Source: JAISGQ01 sp045604155 (GTDB lineage: Bacteria; Bacillota; Clostridia; Oscillospirales; Acutalibacteraceae). Taken from it: DNA of 39,083 nt. Where the stretch lies: assembly GCA_045604155.1 (NCBI GenBank), contig JAZUNN010000024.1:1-39083 (forward strand), in the 5' to 3' direction. The notes beneath the pieces are model-generated. The model made no database searches. It had not been told where the DNA came from and was given only the letters and a program-made list of their open reading frames with translations. Shown piece after piece: positions 1 through 8,399 of this stretch. A program made the translations under genes and the position numbers. Position 1 is the stretch's first letter. Every line of letters begins with the position of its first letter.

Positions 1-31
1 GCCCGCACACGCCTGGCGTGTGAGGGCTTTT
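1..31. terminator. Hairpin at the window edge, probable terminator
   Basis: An inverted repeat (GCCCgCACACG, loop cctg, CGTGTGaGGGC) is followed by four T on the + strand. It lies just beyond the stop codon of the minus-strand lectin/hydrolase gene. The T-run favours + strand termination of a gene left of the window. The minus-strand tract, if any, lies outside the window. Confidence 0.55.
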
Positions 32-41
32 CTCCGGTTTG

Positions 42-2846
42 TCATATTTCTCCGGCGATATCGTCAATATCGAATGATACATCGCCTGCCTGAGGAATTT
101 CAGGCTCCTGTGCCTGCGGCATTGCGGCCGGCGCAGGAGGCATAAGCGGAGCAGGAGATATGCCCGGTGCTCTGTACATCGCATTCTGCTGCTGTCTGCG
201 AGCACGTGCATTCTTCCTGATAATCCTTTTTCTTCTGTCAGTTTCAACCTTTGAGACTCTGTATGCAAAATAGGGCATGAGAATCAGTGCAAAAACAGCT
301 GCTGCGGTCATCAGACCGAGAGTTGTCCAGACATTCCACGGAATGTCACTGAGTTTTTTTCCTCTGCTCTCGCTCTTAGATTCTTTTTCCTCTGACTTAA
401 GCTGGATTTCTGCTACGGGGTCGGCTTCTATCTTCTCAATCCCCGTCCCGTCAGGGTCTTTTATAACTTCAAGGACCTCTGAGCCCAGAGTATTTTTAAG
501 TACAGTGCCTGTACCCATTTCAATATCTGTCCATCTTCTGACCTTGCCTCTTGCGGAAATCTCCACGCAGACATCTTCGCCTACAATTTCAATTCCTATC
601 TGAGCCGCATCTGTTACATAGATGGTCTTGATGCCGCTGCCGTACATGAGCACGCTCTGTCCGCCGCCGGTGAAGGAATAGCTGCTTCCCGAAAGAAGAG
701 CGGTATGCTGCTCTGACTGTACGGTAAGCTTGCCGCTGCCTGAAATGCTTATTTTTGAAATATCTCCGTTGTCTTCAGGCTTTGCTCTGTAAATATTCTT
801 TTCTATTCCTTCTGAAAAATCGGAGGTATCACCCTTGCCGAGAAGTATGTTGCATATAAGCTTTATGCACTCCTCGTTGGTGACAAGCTCTGCAACATCA
901 GTATCTTCAATAACATAAGGAGGTCTTGCAGTGGAGAAATTCATAACTGCACTGTCGAGGTCTGTAAGACCGTCGCCCCAAAGGGTTGCCTCAACATTTG
1001 ATATACTCCTGTCCTCCAGCACAATTTTGTCGACAGTAGGCTCACCTGTGCCTGCAATGATATAGGCACCGCCTATATCGCCGTTCTGAATCATTTCATA
1101 TACTTTCTTGAGAGCACTGCTGTCTGTGCCCTTGTCGTAATTAAGCTCAGCTCCTGCAATTTCCAGAGCTTCCTTTCTTGTAACCGTTTCCGTAAGATTG
1201 CCCGTAAGTCCTATTCTTCCCACGTTTGGCTCATCAGGCACAAGAGAATAGAGCGACGGAAGGATATTTACCGAGTTTGCAAGGGTGCTTCGTCCGTTAA
1301 GGACACCCTGGGCAAACATTCCCGATTCCATCATATAAAAGGCCTTTTCGGTGCCGTAGAAAGGTGTGCCGAGGGTTACAAGCTTGTCAATGGAGTCTGC
1401 ACCCTTTTCCTTTATGTAATAGCAGGCAGCAAGACCACCTGTATTATGACCCACAAGGGACACCTGATCCCAGCCGCCGTTGGTGATCACTGTATCAAGA
1501 TTTTTCACCGCATCGGCTGCATTGAATCGCCAGTCCCACTCATAAAGAACAATATCGCTGTCGGAACAGACAATTTCCAGCTCTTCAATAAGGGGTCTGT
1601 ACACCTCACCTGCGCCGTAATCGCTGCCGGGTACGGTTATTCCCGTCTTGTTTGTTGCGGTGTTGCCAAGTGACAGATCCACATATCCGCCTGAATTGGT
1701 CGCCCAAACAGCATCTGTATCACTGTCGGAAAGATTTGAACCGCCAAGACCGGCAATGACAATTACAGCCTTTTTTGAATCTGTCTGAGTATTTTCCTGA
1801 AGAGGAGCTTTTTCGCCCCATTCAATTATAAAATTGAGATACTGTCCGTCGGCCTTGCCCTGAGTCCATTCGTCGGAGCCGCCGCCGATCATTACATAGC
1901 TTTTGCCCGTAATCGCTGTGTTCTGTCTTGCCCAGTTGAAATACAATGCTGTTTCTCCGTTTTGCCAGAGAAATGCATTGTCTTCATTGTCGTTTGACAT
2001 GCCTATGTAAGCGGTCTTGTTTCCCGACTGACGAAGATAATCCTCAAGGAATTTATTCTCGCTTTCAGAGGTTATTGTTGCAAGATATCCACCCTGCATT
2101 TCGCACCATGTTGCCGCCTGCTCCCAGGAAAGCTGCATGGTGACAAGGAGATAATTATGACCTAAATACGCCTTTGATTTCTGCTTCAGCTGCTGTGCGT
2201 CAGCAGAAAGATCGGTTTCCTGATCATTCTGATTATTCTGATTGCTGTTCTGATTATCACTCTGTACCGGTGCCTTGATTTCAGGCACGGAGGCATTGGT
2301 TTCGCAGAAAGCTGCATTTCCGACAACAAAGGAGGTTACACCGGTGTTTGGTGCGGTATCACCGAATCTTACGGATACTTCCTCGCCGCCTTCAATGGGA
2401 ATATCCAGCTTGAGAGGAAACTGAGTTGAAGGCATGAGGGTCTTTGTATAAACAGAGCTCTGACCCTTGAAAACCTCCAGCGTAACTGCAAAGTTTTCAG
2501 TGTTGTCGCTGCCTGAAACGATATCCACATAACCCTCAAAGGATGCTGCGGTGTTTGTGACATCATAGGTAAGGGTCACAAAACTTACCTTGTCATCGCA
2601 ATCACGCTTCAGGGTGACTTCTATGCCGTTGTCGTATTTTGCACCGCTTATGCCGCTTACTGTCCTGCTTGTTGTAACAGCAGTGTACCCGCTGGAGCCT
2701 GAATCCTTGAGCGTATTCTTTGGCTGAGCCACATTCAGATAATCTATTGCCTGGGCATGGACATAAATGCCTGCATTTGCAAATACAGACAGTAATAACG
2801 CCACGGAAAACAACAGTGCGGCGATTCTTTTTCCACATTTATTCAT
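42..2846 (-). CDS. Membrane-anchored C-type lectin / LCAT-like alpha-beta hydrolase fusion
   Basis: A 934-residue surface protein, start ATG at 2846 with AAGGAAG upstream. Seen in order: signal peptide (about 1-31), a beta-rich N-terminal domain, an Asn/Gln-rich linker (about 195-212), a C-type lectin domain (about 225-345, with typical WxxAxxxCxxxGGxLATI and WxxG motifs), then an alpha/beta hydrolase resembling the LCAT/PDAT acyltransferase-lipase family (about 358-690; AGLGGSNL, YEWDWRF, LGTPFYGTE). A transmembrane helix (about 840-862), a basic stop-transfer stretch and a Pro/Ala-rich cytosolic tail follow. The nucleophile elbow, normally GHSxGG, reads GHNTGG, so residue 468 is Asn instead of Ser. 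Known families suggest glycan binding plus lipid hydrolysis. The Asn implies a pseudoenzyme that may only bind. Substrate is unknown. Confidence 0.85.
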   Translation of the reverse strand: MNKCGKRIAALLFSVALLLSVFANAGIYVHAQAIDYLNVAQPKNTLKDSGSSGYTAVTTSRTVSGISGAKYDNGIEVTLKRDCDDKVSFVTLTYDVTNTAASFEGYVDIVSGSDNTENFAVTLEVFKGQSSVYTKTLMPSTQFPLKLDIPIEGGEEVSVRFGDTAPNTGVTSFVVGNAAFCETNASVPEIKAPVQSDNQNSNQNNQNDQETDLSADAQQLKQKSKAYLGHNYLLVTMQLSWEQAATWCEMQGGYLATITSESENKFLEDYLRQSGNKTAYIGMSNDNEDNAFLWQNGETALYFNWARQNTAITGKSYVMIGGGSDEWTQGKADGQYLNFIIEWGEKAPLQENTQTDSKKAVIVIAGLGGSNLSDSDTDAVWATNSGGYVDLSLGNTATNKTGITVPGSDYGAGEVYRPLIEELEIVCSDSDIVLYEWDWRFNAADAVKNLDTVITNGGWDQVSLVGHNTGGLAACYYIKEKGADSIDKLVTLGTPFYGTEKAFYMMESGMFAQGVLNGRSTLANSVNILPSLYSLVPDEPNVGRIGLTGNLTETVTRKEALEIAGAELNYDKGTDSSALKKVYEMIQNGDIGGAYIIAGTGEPTVDKIVLEDRSISNVEATLWGDGLTDLDSAVMNFSTARPPYVIEDTDVAELVTNEECIKLICNILLGKGDTSDFSEGIEKNIYRAKPEDNGDISKISISGSGKLTVQSEQHTALLSGSSYSFTGGGQSVLMYGSGIKTIYVTDAAQIGIEIVGEDVCVEISARGKVRRWTDIEMGTGTVLKNTLGSEVLEVIKDPDGTGIEKIEADPVAEIQLKSEEKESKSESRGKKLSDIPWNVWTTLGLMTAAAVFALILMPYFAYRVSKVETDRRKRIIRKNARARRQQQNAMYRAPGISPAPLMPPAPAAMPQAQEPEIPQAGDVSFDIDDIAGEI

Positions 2847-2887
2847 TCGGCAAAACTTCCTTTCTGCCGTTAAATTCTACACATTAT

Positions 2888-2916
2888 ATTTTACCACACT
2901 TTCCCTTCTCCTGCAA
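2888..2916 (-). promoter_or_regulatory. Promoter of the lectin/hydrolase gene
   Basis: On the minus strand TTGCAG and TAAAAT are separated by exactly 17 bases, about 35 bases before the ATG at 2846. It is divergent from the TIR gene promoter in the same 200-bp intergenic stretch. Confidence 0.6.
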
Positions 2917-2997
2917 GGTAAATCGCCCTGCAGCAGCCTCTTTCAATAAATTAAAAATTTATATACATTTATGATAATGAAAGTTCATTCTTTTACC

Positions 2998-3027
2998 TTG
3001 AAATGTATGTGGGCTTCGTGATAGAAT
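2998..3027 (+). promoter_or_regulatory. Promoter of the TIR gene
   Basis: TTGAAA and TAGAAT are separated by 18 bases, placing transcription start near 3034, only about 25 bases before the likely TTG start at 3059. Confidence 0.5.
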
Positions 3028-3058
3028 TATAGAAGCGATAAATTCGGAGTTGGTAGAT

Positions 3059-5032
3059 TTGAGCTATATAACTATCCCGTCATACGAGGGCAATCAGCCC
3101 TTTTTATATGTCTACTACGCAGAGGAGGATACCCGTCTTGCTCTGCCTGTTCTTGCACGCCTTTACAACGAAGGTATCCGCCTCTGGTCATGGAATGGCT
3201 GCAAGGCACCTACTGATGTGCGTGCATCCCAGCGCATTTCTTCCTGCGCTGCACTTCTTATTTTCCTCTCCGACAATCTCGACCGTGATATTTCACGTGA
3301 ATACTTTGAAGCCATGGAGGCACTGCGCTGCAACAAGGTAAAATACTTCGTCCGTCTTTCCGATGTTGAGCTTCCCTTTGACTGGGGCAAGTCCGACACA
3401 AATGTGATAATTGACTATGTAAGAAGCAACGAATCCGCTTTCTGGCTTTCGATTTACGACAGCGATATCATCGAAAGCTGCCGTGGTGCATGGCCCGCTC
3501 AGCCCGTAAAGGCAGGTCTTTCCGCCTTTGATGCCGTTGACAGCAGCGAGCTATCCGATGAATATTCAAATATACTCAAGATAATCGGTGAATCTCCTGC
3601 CCTTGACCGCTCGGGAGTACCTATCAACGCAGAGGACATCGCTCTTTTTGCGGGCGCAGGCGAAAAGGAAGAGTATGAAACCCTCTCCGATGAAATCGCC
3701 GAAACAGAAGAACAGCCCGAAGACCTCAACAGAAAAAGCATGGAGGATCTTTTCGGAATGCTGGATGAAATATCCCTCAATACCCGTCAAAAGGCTGAAG
3801 AACTTCAGCAGTCTGCAGAAAGACGCAGGCAGGAGCAGGAAAAGGCTGCCATGCTCAGAGCTTCTCTCCCCTTCCAGCAGGACAATATACCTGCGATAAC
3901 CTCTGATGAGCCTCCTGTCCCCGAGCTCAGCTTTACTCCTCCCGTATACCCTGTTGAAGATATGGCAAGGGAAATGTTCGGCTTTGATATCGAGCCTGAA
4001 ATTGAAATTTCCCCGGAGCCCGAAACAATCCCAGAGATCGACGATCAGCCTGTTATCATAGTCGATGAAATTCCCGAAGCACCCTCTTTCGAGGAATTTA
4101 TTGATGACCTTGCAGGCATGAATGCACCTGCTGAAGAAAAAACCGAAGAAATCATTGAAGAAAAAAGCGAAGAAGTTTCTGAGGAAATCATCGAAAAAAT
4201 CCCTGAAGAGGAAGAAATAATCCCTCTTGCAACAAGCCCAAAAACCGTAGAAATAACAGAAGATCAGGACATGGGACTTCTTCCTCCCGCATCGGGAAGT
4301 CTTACGGGCTTTACACTGCCCGATGACACATATATGAATACCATTTACCTTGTAAATGACGAGGAAACTGAAACACCGCTCACCGCTGCGGAACGTGCAG
4401 CTGCTGCAGAGGAAAGTCGAAAGCAGTTTGAATCCGCCCTTGAAAATGCCGCTTACAAGGTCACCGGCAGAATAGTTGCCCGTCACAGCCTGGGAATACA
4501 CACAATGGGTCTTAAAGTGCGCAAGCCCAAGGTGCAGAAGAAGAAAATCAATGCACGTGTAAAAACCAAAAAGGTATCTCCCGTGCCAGTTGTCAGAGAA
4601 CAGAATGTTCTCATGGAACAGAATGTTCTCATGGAACAGCCTGCGGAAACGGAAGTAACTGAAACCGCTCTCAGCCGCACCGAGCGACGCCGTCACCGCA
4701 GACGCAGAAAGACTCCTGAAACAGAGGCTATTGAAGCAGCTCAAGAAATCATTGAGACCCCCAAAAAGGTCAGTGTAACCCCGGAGCCCATGCATATTGC
4801 GCCTGCTCCGAAGAGCGAGCCTGCTCCGAAGCCTCAGCCTAAACCCGAGCCAAAGCCTGAGCCTGTTTCTGAAGAAACAGCTCCTGAAAACGGCGAGGAA
4901 ACAACCGTCAGCCGCCGCAAAAAGCGTCACCCTCATAATTCTTCAGGTCTGGTCGGACTTCTTCGTGACCTGCGCTCAAAGCAGGGAAATGACGAAGCGG
5001 AATCCTCTGAAACACAGGAAGAAGACGAATAA
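3059..5032 (+). CDS. TIR-like domain protein with long acidic and basic tail
   Basis: The reading frame opens with TTG at 3050, but GGAG at 3046-3049 directly abuts it. The second TTG at 3059 has a normal 9-base spacer and is my choice (657 residues). The N-terminal 140 residues look like a bacterial TIR domain: PFLYVYYAEED, a hydrophobic AALLIFLS strand, and REYFEAMEAL where TIR NADases carry their glutamate. A predicted coiled coil with many Glu, Gln and Arg follows, then about 200 residues very rich in Glu/Pro/Ile, then an Arg/Lys-rich, Pro-rich C-terminus. There is no signal peptide or membrane segment, so it is probably cytosolic. Known TIR proteins cleave NAD+ in phage defence or host modulation, but no Thoeris or CBASS partner is adjacent. 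Function is inferred from the fold only. It ends at a bidirectional terminator. Confidence 0.72.
   Translation: MSYITIPSYEGNQPFLYVYYAEEDTRLALPVLARLYNEGIRLWSWNGCKAPTDVRASQRISSCAALLIFLSDNLDRDISREYFEAMEALRCNKVKYFVRLSDVELPFDWGKSDTNVIIDYVRSNESAFWLSIYDSDIIESCRGAWPAQPVKAGLSAFDAVDSSELSDEYSNILKIIGESPALDRSGVPINAEDIALFAGAGEKEEYETLSDEIAETEEQPEDLNRKSMEDLFGMLDEISLNTRQKAEELQQSAERRRQEQEKAAMLRASLPFQQDNIPAITSDEPPVPELSFTPPVYPVEDMAREMFGFDIEPEIEISPEPETIPEIDDQPVIIVDEIPEAPSFEEFIDDLAGMNAPAEEKTEEIIEEKSEEVSEEIIEKIPEEEEIIPLATSPKTVEITEDQDMGLLPPASGSLTGFTLPDDTYMNTIYLVNDEETETPLTAAERAAAAEESRKQFESALENAAYKVTGRIVARHSLGIHTMGLKVRKPKVQKKKINARVKTKKVSPVPVVREQNVLMEQNVLMEQPAETEVTETALSRTERRRHRRRRKTPETEAIEAAQEIIETPKKVSVTPEPMHIAPAPKSEPAPKPQPKPEPKPEPVSEETAPENGEETTVSRRKKRHPHNSSGLVGLLRDLRSKQGNDEAESSETQEEDE
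4598..4633 (+). repeat. 18-bp perfect tandem duplication inside the TIR gene
   Basis: Two adjacent identical 18-base units encode EQNVLM twice in the basic tail. This in-frame duplication is typical of replication slippage and suggests a disordered, length-tolerant region. Confidence 0.85.
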
Positions 5033-5040
5033 ATCAAAAA

Positions 5041-5070
5041 GGCAAAGCGAAAATCGCTTTGCCTTTTTTT
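5041..5070. terminator. Bidirectional terminator between convergent genes
   Basis: A perfect 10-bp stem (GGCAAAGCGA/TCGCTTTGCC) has a 3-base loop, seven T on the + side and five A before it. It serves both the TIR gene (stop 5032) and the minus-strand lipoprotein gene (stop 5074). Confidence 0.92.
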
Positions 5071-5073
5071 GTT

Positions 5074-5742
5074 TTATCCGTGTATTTCCTTATGATCCAC
5101 TATATGCTGATATATCCATGACACATATGCGGAAGGTGAACCGTAGTCACCTGTCATCCAATATTCAGAGTCGGTTACAAAATACCAGCTGCCATCTATC
5201 TTTACAGAAAGTCCATACAGATATCCGTCAGAATCAATATGTTCATGTTCTTTGTTGTAAATAGTGTAATCAAAAGGCATAACCTCTGCTGCGGTCACCT
5301 TTTTCTTGAAGCCGAACTTTTTCTTCAGAAAACTGTTCAGCTCTTCCACCTCATCATCATTTGCGGTATACCAGTAACAGCCTGTATGTACATAACTGAT
5401 ATATCCTTCTTCACGCCATTCATCATAAATGCTCAGTCTTTGTGCTTTAGAAGTAAGCAGAAAGATATTGTTGGTGCCGAAGTGGATGTCAGCCTGCTCT
5501 CTTGCATCGCTTTCCGAAGAATATTCACCGCTGCTGATCAGTGAATTTACATAGTATTCGTAATATTCGGGAGGAGTAAGGTCAACCATCTCCTGAACAT
5601 TCATTGTTTTCTGCAGTTCACCGAACTTATCAAGCAGCTCGATGCTTTTATTGTGGATCTGCTCTTTGTTTTCCTTGCCGCAGCCTGCAAACACGGAAAG
5701 CATCAGAATCGCTGCCAGAATTACCATTAATGTCTTTTTCAT
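5074..5742 (-). CDS. Predicted lipoprotein of unknown function
   Basis: Start chosen at ATG 5742, with GGAGG (5751-5755) 8 bases upstream; the adjacent ATG at 5745 is equally possible. The upstream in-frame ATGs lack a ribosome binding site. The product (222 residues) begins MKKTLMVILAAILMLSVFAGC, a lipoprotein signal with a lipobox ending in Cys, so it should be anchored outside the membrane. The mature part is polar, with Tyr-, Asp- and Glu-rich stretches (ELQKTMNVQEMVDLTPPEYY, SDAREQAD). I do not recognise a family. It shares a bidirectional terminator with the convergent TIR gene. Confidence 0.8.
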   Translation of the reverse strand: MKKTLMVILAAILMLSVFAGCGKENKEQIHNKSIELLDKFGELQKTMNVQEMVDLTPPEYYEYYVNSLISSGEYSSESDAREQADIHFGTNNIFLLTSKAQRLSIYDEWREEGYISYVHTGCYWYTANDDEVEELNSFLKKKFGFKKKVTAAEVMPFDYTIYNKEHEHIDSDGYLYGLSVKIDGSWYFVTDSEYWMTGDYGSPSAYVSWIYQHIVDHKEIHG

Positions 5743-5827
5743 CATTTTTGCCTCCATAAAACTCTGTTTATATATAAAACACATCAGATCCATGTTTTTG
5801 CTCAGATATAAAAAATTTTTTTAAAAA

Positions 5828-5860
5828 ATCGCCCCACGTTTTCCCGTGGGGCGATTAAAA
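5828..5860 (-). terminator. Terminator of cellobiose phosphorylase gene
   Basis: An 11-bp perfect stem (ATCGCCCCACG/CGTGGGGCGAT) with a 6-base loop. Read on the minus strand it is followed by a run of T. It sits directly after the GH94 stop codon at 5872. Confidence 0.92.
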
Positions 5861-5871
5861 CTTTCAACCGA

Positions 5872-8271
5872 TTAAAGAACAACCTTGATGTCGTTCTCTT
5901 CGAGCATGGAAGCAGCGGGGATATAGATGCCCTCAAGCTTTTCGCCGTTGAGCCATACTTCCTTGGTGCCGCCCTGTGCACCGTTGGGATTTTCAACAGT
6001 CATGTGGGGCTTCTTGCCGCGGAAGGTCTTCTCCATCTTGAAGCTCTTCCAGTCAGAGGGAATAGCGGGATTGATGGTCAGACCGTTAAGGTCGGGACGC
6101 ATACCGCAGATACCCTCAACGCAGCCGACCATAACGGTGGAAGCGGTACCGGTGAGCCAGTGGACGTGAGTTCTGCCCTCGAAGGGAGACTCAACGGACT
6201 CTGTAAACTGACCGTGAGCATAGGGTTCGATTCTTCTGATTTCAGCCTTGTCATTCATGTATGCAGGGCTTGTCTCCTTAAAGTAATCGAATGCACGGTT
6301 GCCGTGACCCATAAGAGCCTCAGCAAGGATGATCCAACCCTGAGACTGGCAGAAGATAGCGCCGTTCTCCTTGGTGGAGCCGTTGAAGAGGATCATTACA
6401 GAGCCATCGAAGGGGTGATCCTTATAGGAAGGAGCGAGAAGACGTGCACCGTAAGCGGTGTTGAGCTCTCTCCAGGTGCTCTCAAGGCAGGTTTCAGCCT
6501 GCTCGGGAGTTGCAACGCCGGAAATAACAGCCCAGCTCTGGGGGTTGAGCCACATATTAGCCTCAACGTCAGCCTTTGCGCCGACCTTTACGCCGTTGTC
6601 GCGGATACCACGGATAAATCTGTCCTCGTCCCAGCAGTTGTCCTGAATGTTCTTGTAGAGGATCTCGGCCTGCTCGTCGAGGTACTTGATGTAGAGCTCG
6701 TCGTTCTTGTGCTCGCAGAAGGTGCGCATGATCTTGAGAGCCCAGTAGAGCTGGAATGCAACGAAGGTACTTTCACCCTGTGCGCCCATTCTAAGGCAGT
6801 CGTTCCAGTCAGCGGAAAGACCTGCAGGCATACCGTGAGCTGCAAGGTGGTTCATGGAGAAGCTGATAGCTCTCTTGAGGTGCTCGTAAACAGTGCCCTC
6901 GTCCTTGTTTGCAAAGGGGATTACCTCATCGAGGAAGTCGATATCGCCGCTCTCTGCCATGTACTTCTTGACAGTGGGGAAGAGCCACAGAGCATCGTCA
7001 GCACGGTAGGGAGTGTGATCGATTCTCTTTGCGTATGCATCAGCCTCTTCGGGAGTAGCCTCGTGACCGGGGTTATGATCGAAGGTTACAAGGGGCAGAC
7101 CTGCACCGTTGTGAACCTGACCGGAGAGCATGAGTCTGATCTGCTTCTTTGCCATCTCGGGGTCGAGGTGGAGGATACCCTGGATATCCTGAACGGTATC
7201 ACGGAAGCCGTAACCGTTTCTCTCACCGCAGTATGCAAAGGATGCTGCACGGCTCCATACGAAGGTGGTGAAGCACTGGAATGCATTCCAGGTGTTGATC
7301 ATTGCATTGAAGTTCTCGTCGGGAGTTTCAATCTGGAAGTTAGCAAGCTTACCGTGCCAGTAGTTGATGAGCTGTGCAAGCTCGTCATCGGTGACCTTCT
7401 TGATGTCAGCATAGGAAGCGAGGATAGCAGCTGCCTCCTCAGGCTCCTTCTGACCGAGTGCGAAGAGGATTTCCTTTGTCTCGCCTGCTGCAAGCTCGAT
7501 CTCGGTGTGAAGAGCGCCGCAGGGGTTAGCATTGTAGTTGAGGACATTGTTGCACTTGCCGTCCTGAACTGCCTGAGGCTTGCCGTAGCCGTTGTAAAGG
7601 CCGAGGAAGTTCTCCTTGTCGCCGCAGTAGGAAACAACATCTGCACCTGCAAGACCGAAGAAACGGTTTGCACGCTTGTTGCCGTTGAATTCCTCGTGGC
7701 AGCGCTCGTTGATGGTCATATCAATGCGGTTGTCACTGTAGTATGTACGGGTAATGAACTGGGTGTACTGGAGGTTTACCTGATCCTGATTGTAGTTGTT
7801 GTCGGTGGTAAATTCAGCATAACCGAAGATGCCCAGCTTCTTTGCTTCGTCAGTGTTATTGGTGACCTTCAGCTTCCAGACCTCGTAGGTCTTGCCCTGA
7901 GGAACATAATAGAGAGCCTCGGAAGCGATGCCCTTGTACTCAGCGGAAATGGTGGTATAAGCGGTACCGTGGCGGCACTCGGACTTGTAAACGTCCAGGC
8001 TCTTGCCAACGGGCTGCCAGGAAGCAGACCAGAAATCGCCGTCAGCACAGTCACGGATGTAGATGTATCTGCCGGGATCGTCGCAGTCGTTGAAGCGGTA
8101 ACGGAGGATTCGGCCGTTAGCACCGCTCTTTACGAAGCTGTAGCCGCCTGCATTGTTTGAAATGATTGCACCGTAATTGGGATCGCCCAGGTAGTTAGCC
8201 CAGGGAGCCGGAGTTGCGGGATTTGTAATGACGTATTCCTTGCGCTGTTCGTCAAAATAACCGTAATTCAT
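5872..8271 (-). CDS. cbp: Cellobiose phosphorylase (GH94)
   Basis: The enzyme cleaves cellobiose with phosphate to glucose 1-phosphate and glucose in the cytosol, saving ATP during cellulose use. Start is the ATG at 8271 (MNYGYFDEQRKEYVIT, matching the usual GH94 start), with AAGGAG 10 bases upstream; the longer frame from 8295 lacks a site. It encodes 799 residues, close to the usual length of about 810. The beta-sandwich domain (about 1-300) is followed by the helical barrel, with the general-acid motif region ADWNDC around residues 487-492. There is no signal peptide. Codon use is extreme for a highly expressed gene, which leaves the opposite strand open for more than 700 codons. No sugar transporter is adjacent. 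A GH3 glucosidase lies 17 kb away. Confidence 0.95.
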   Translation of the reverse strand: MNYGYFDEQRKEYVITNPATPAPWANYLGDPNYGAIISNNAGGYSFVKSGANGRILRYRFNDCDDPGRYIYIRDCADGDFWSASWQPVGKSLDVYKSECRHGTAYTTISAEYKGIASEALYYVPQGKTYEVWKLKVTNNTDEAKKLGIFGYAEFTTDNNYNQDQVNLQYTQFITRTYYSDNRIDMTINERCHEEFNGNKRANRFFGLAGADVVSYCGDKENFLGLYNGYGKPQAVQDGKCNNVLNYNANPCGALHTEIELAAGETKEILFALGQKEPEEAAAILASYADIKKVTDDELAQLINYWHGKLANFQIETPDENFNAMINTWNAFQCFTTFVWSRAASFAYCGERNGYGFRDTVQDIQGILHLDPEMAKKQIRLMLSGQVHNGAGLPLVTFDHNPGHEATPEEADAYAKRIDHTPYRADDALWLFPTVKKYMAESGDIDFLDEVIPFANKDEGTVYEHLKRAISFSMNHLAAHGMPAGLSADWNDCLRMGAQGESTFVAFQLYWALKIMRTFCEHKNDELYIKYLDEQAEILYKNIQDNCWDEDRFIRGIRDNGVKVGAKADVEANMWLNPQSWAVISGVATPEQAETCLESTWRELNTAYGARLLAPSYKDHPFDGSVMILFNGSTKENGAIFCQSQGWIILAEALMGHGNRAFDYFKETSPAYMNDKAEIRRIEPYAHGQFTESVESPFEGRTHVHWLTGTASTVMVGCVEGICGMRPDLNGLTINPAIPSDWKSFKMEKTFRGKKPHMTVENPNGAQGGTKEVWLNGEKLEGIYIPAASMLEENDIKVVL

Positions 8272-8327
8272 AGGCTGTTGACTCCTTATAATCAAATATC
8301 TTTGCCGCTTCGCAGCAGTTCAATAAT

Positions 8328-8356
8328 ATCATATCATTTCATAACGTAAAAATCAA
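8328..8356 (-). promoter_or_regulatory. Promoter of cellobiose phosphorylase gene
   Basis: TTGATT and TATGAT on the minus strand are spaced by 17 bases, about 57 bases upstream of the chosen ATG. Confidence 0.55.
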
Positions 8357-8399
8357 CGGTTTTGCTTTATTTAAGGATGTTTAATAAAGCACGAAGTCG

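Noticed and set aside
3566..4936. 456-codon minus-strand frame over the TIR gene
   Set aside because: It arises from the GAA/GAG-rich tail read backwards, giving Phe- and Leu-rich sequence with no motif.
6004..8160. 718-codon open frame on the + strand over the cellobiose phosphorylase gene
   Set aside because: It is antisense to a clear GH94 gene with biased codon use that avoids stops on the other strand. The translation is Val/Leu/Cys-rich, has no known motif and no ribosome binding site.
8364..8390. GCTTTATT/AATAAAGC hairpin as terminator of the long LRR gene
   Set aside because: The stem is short and A/T-rich and has no T-run on the minus strand; evidence is too weak.
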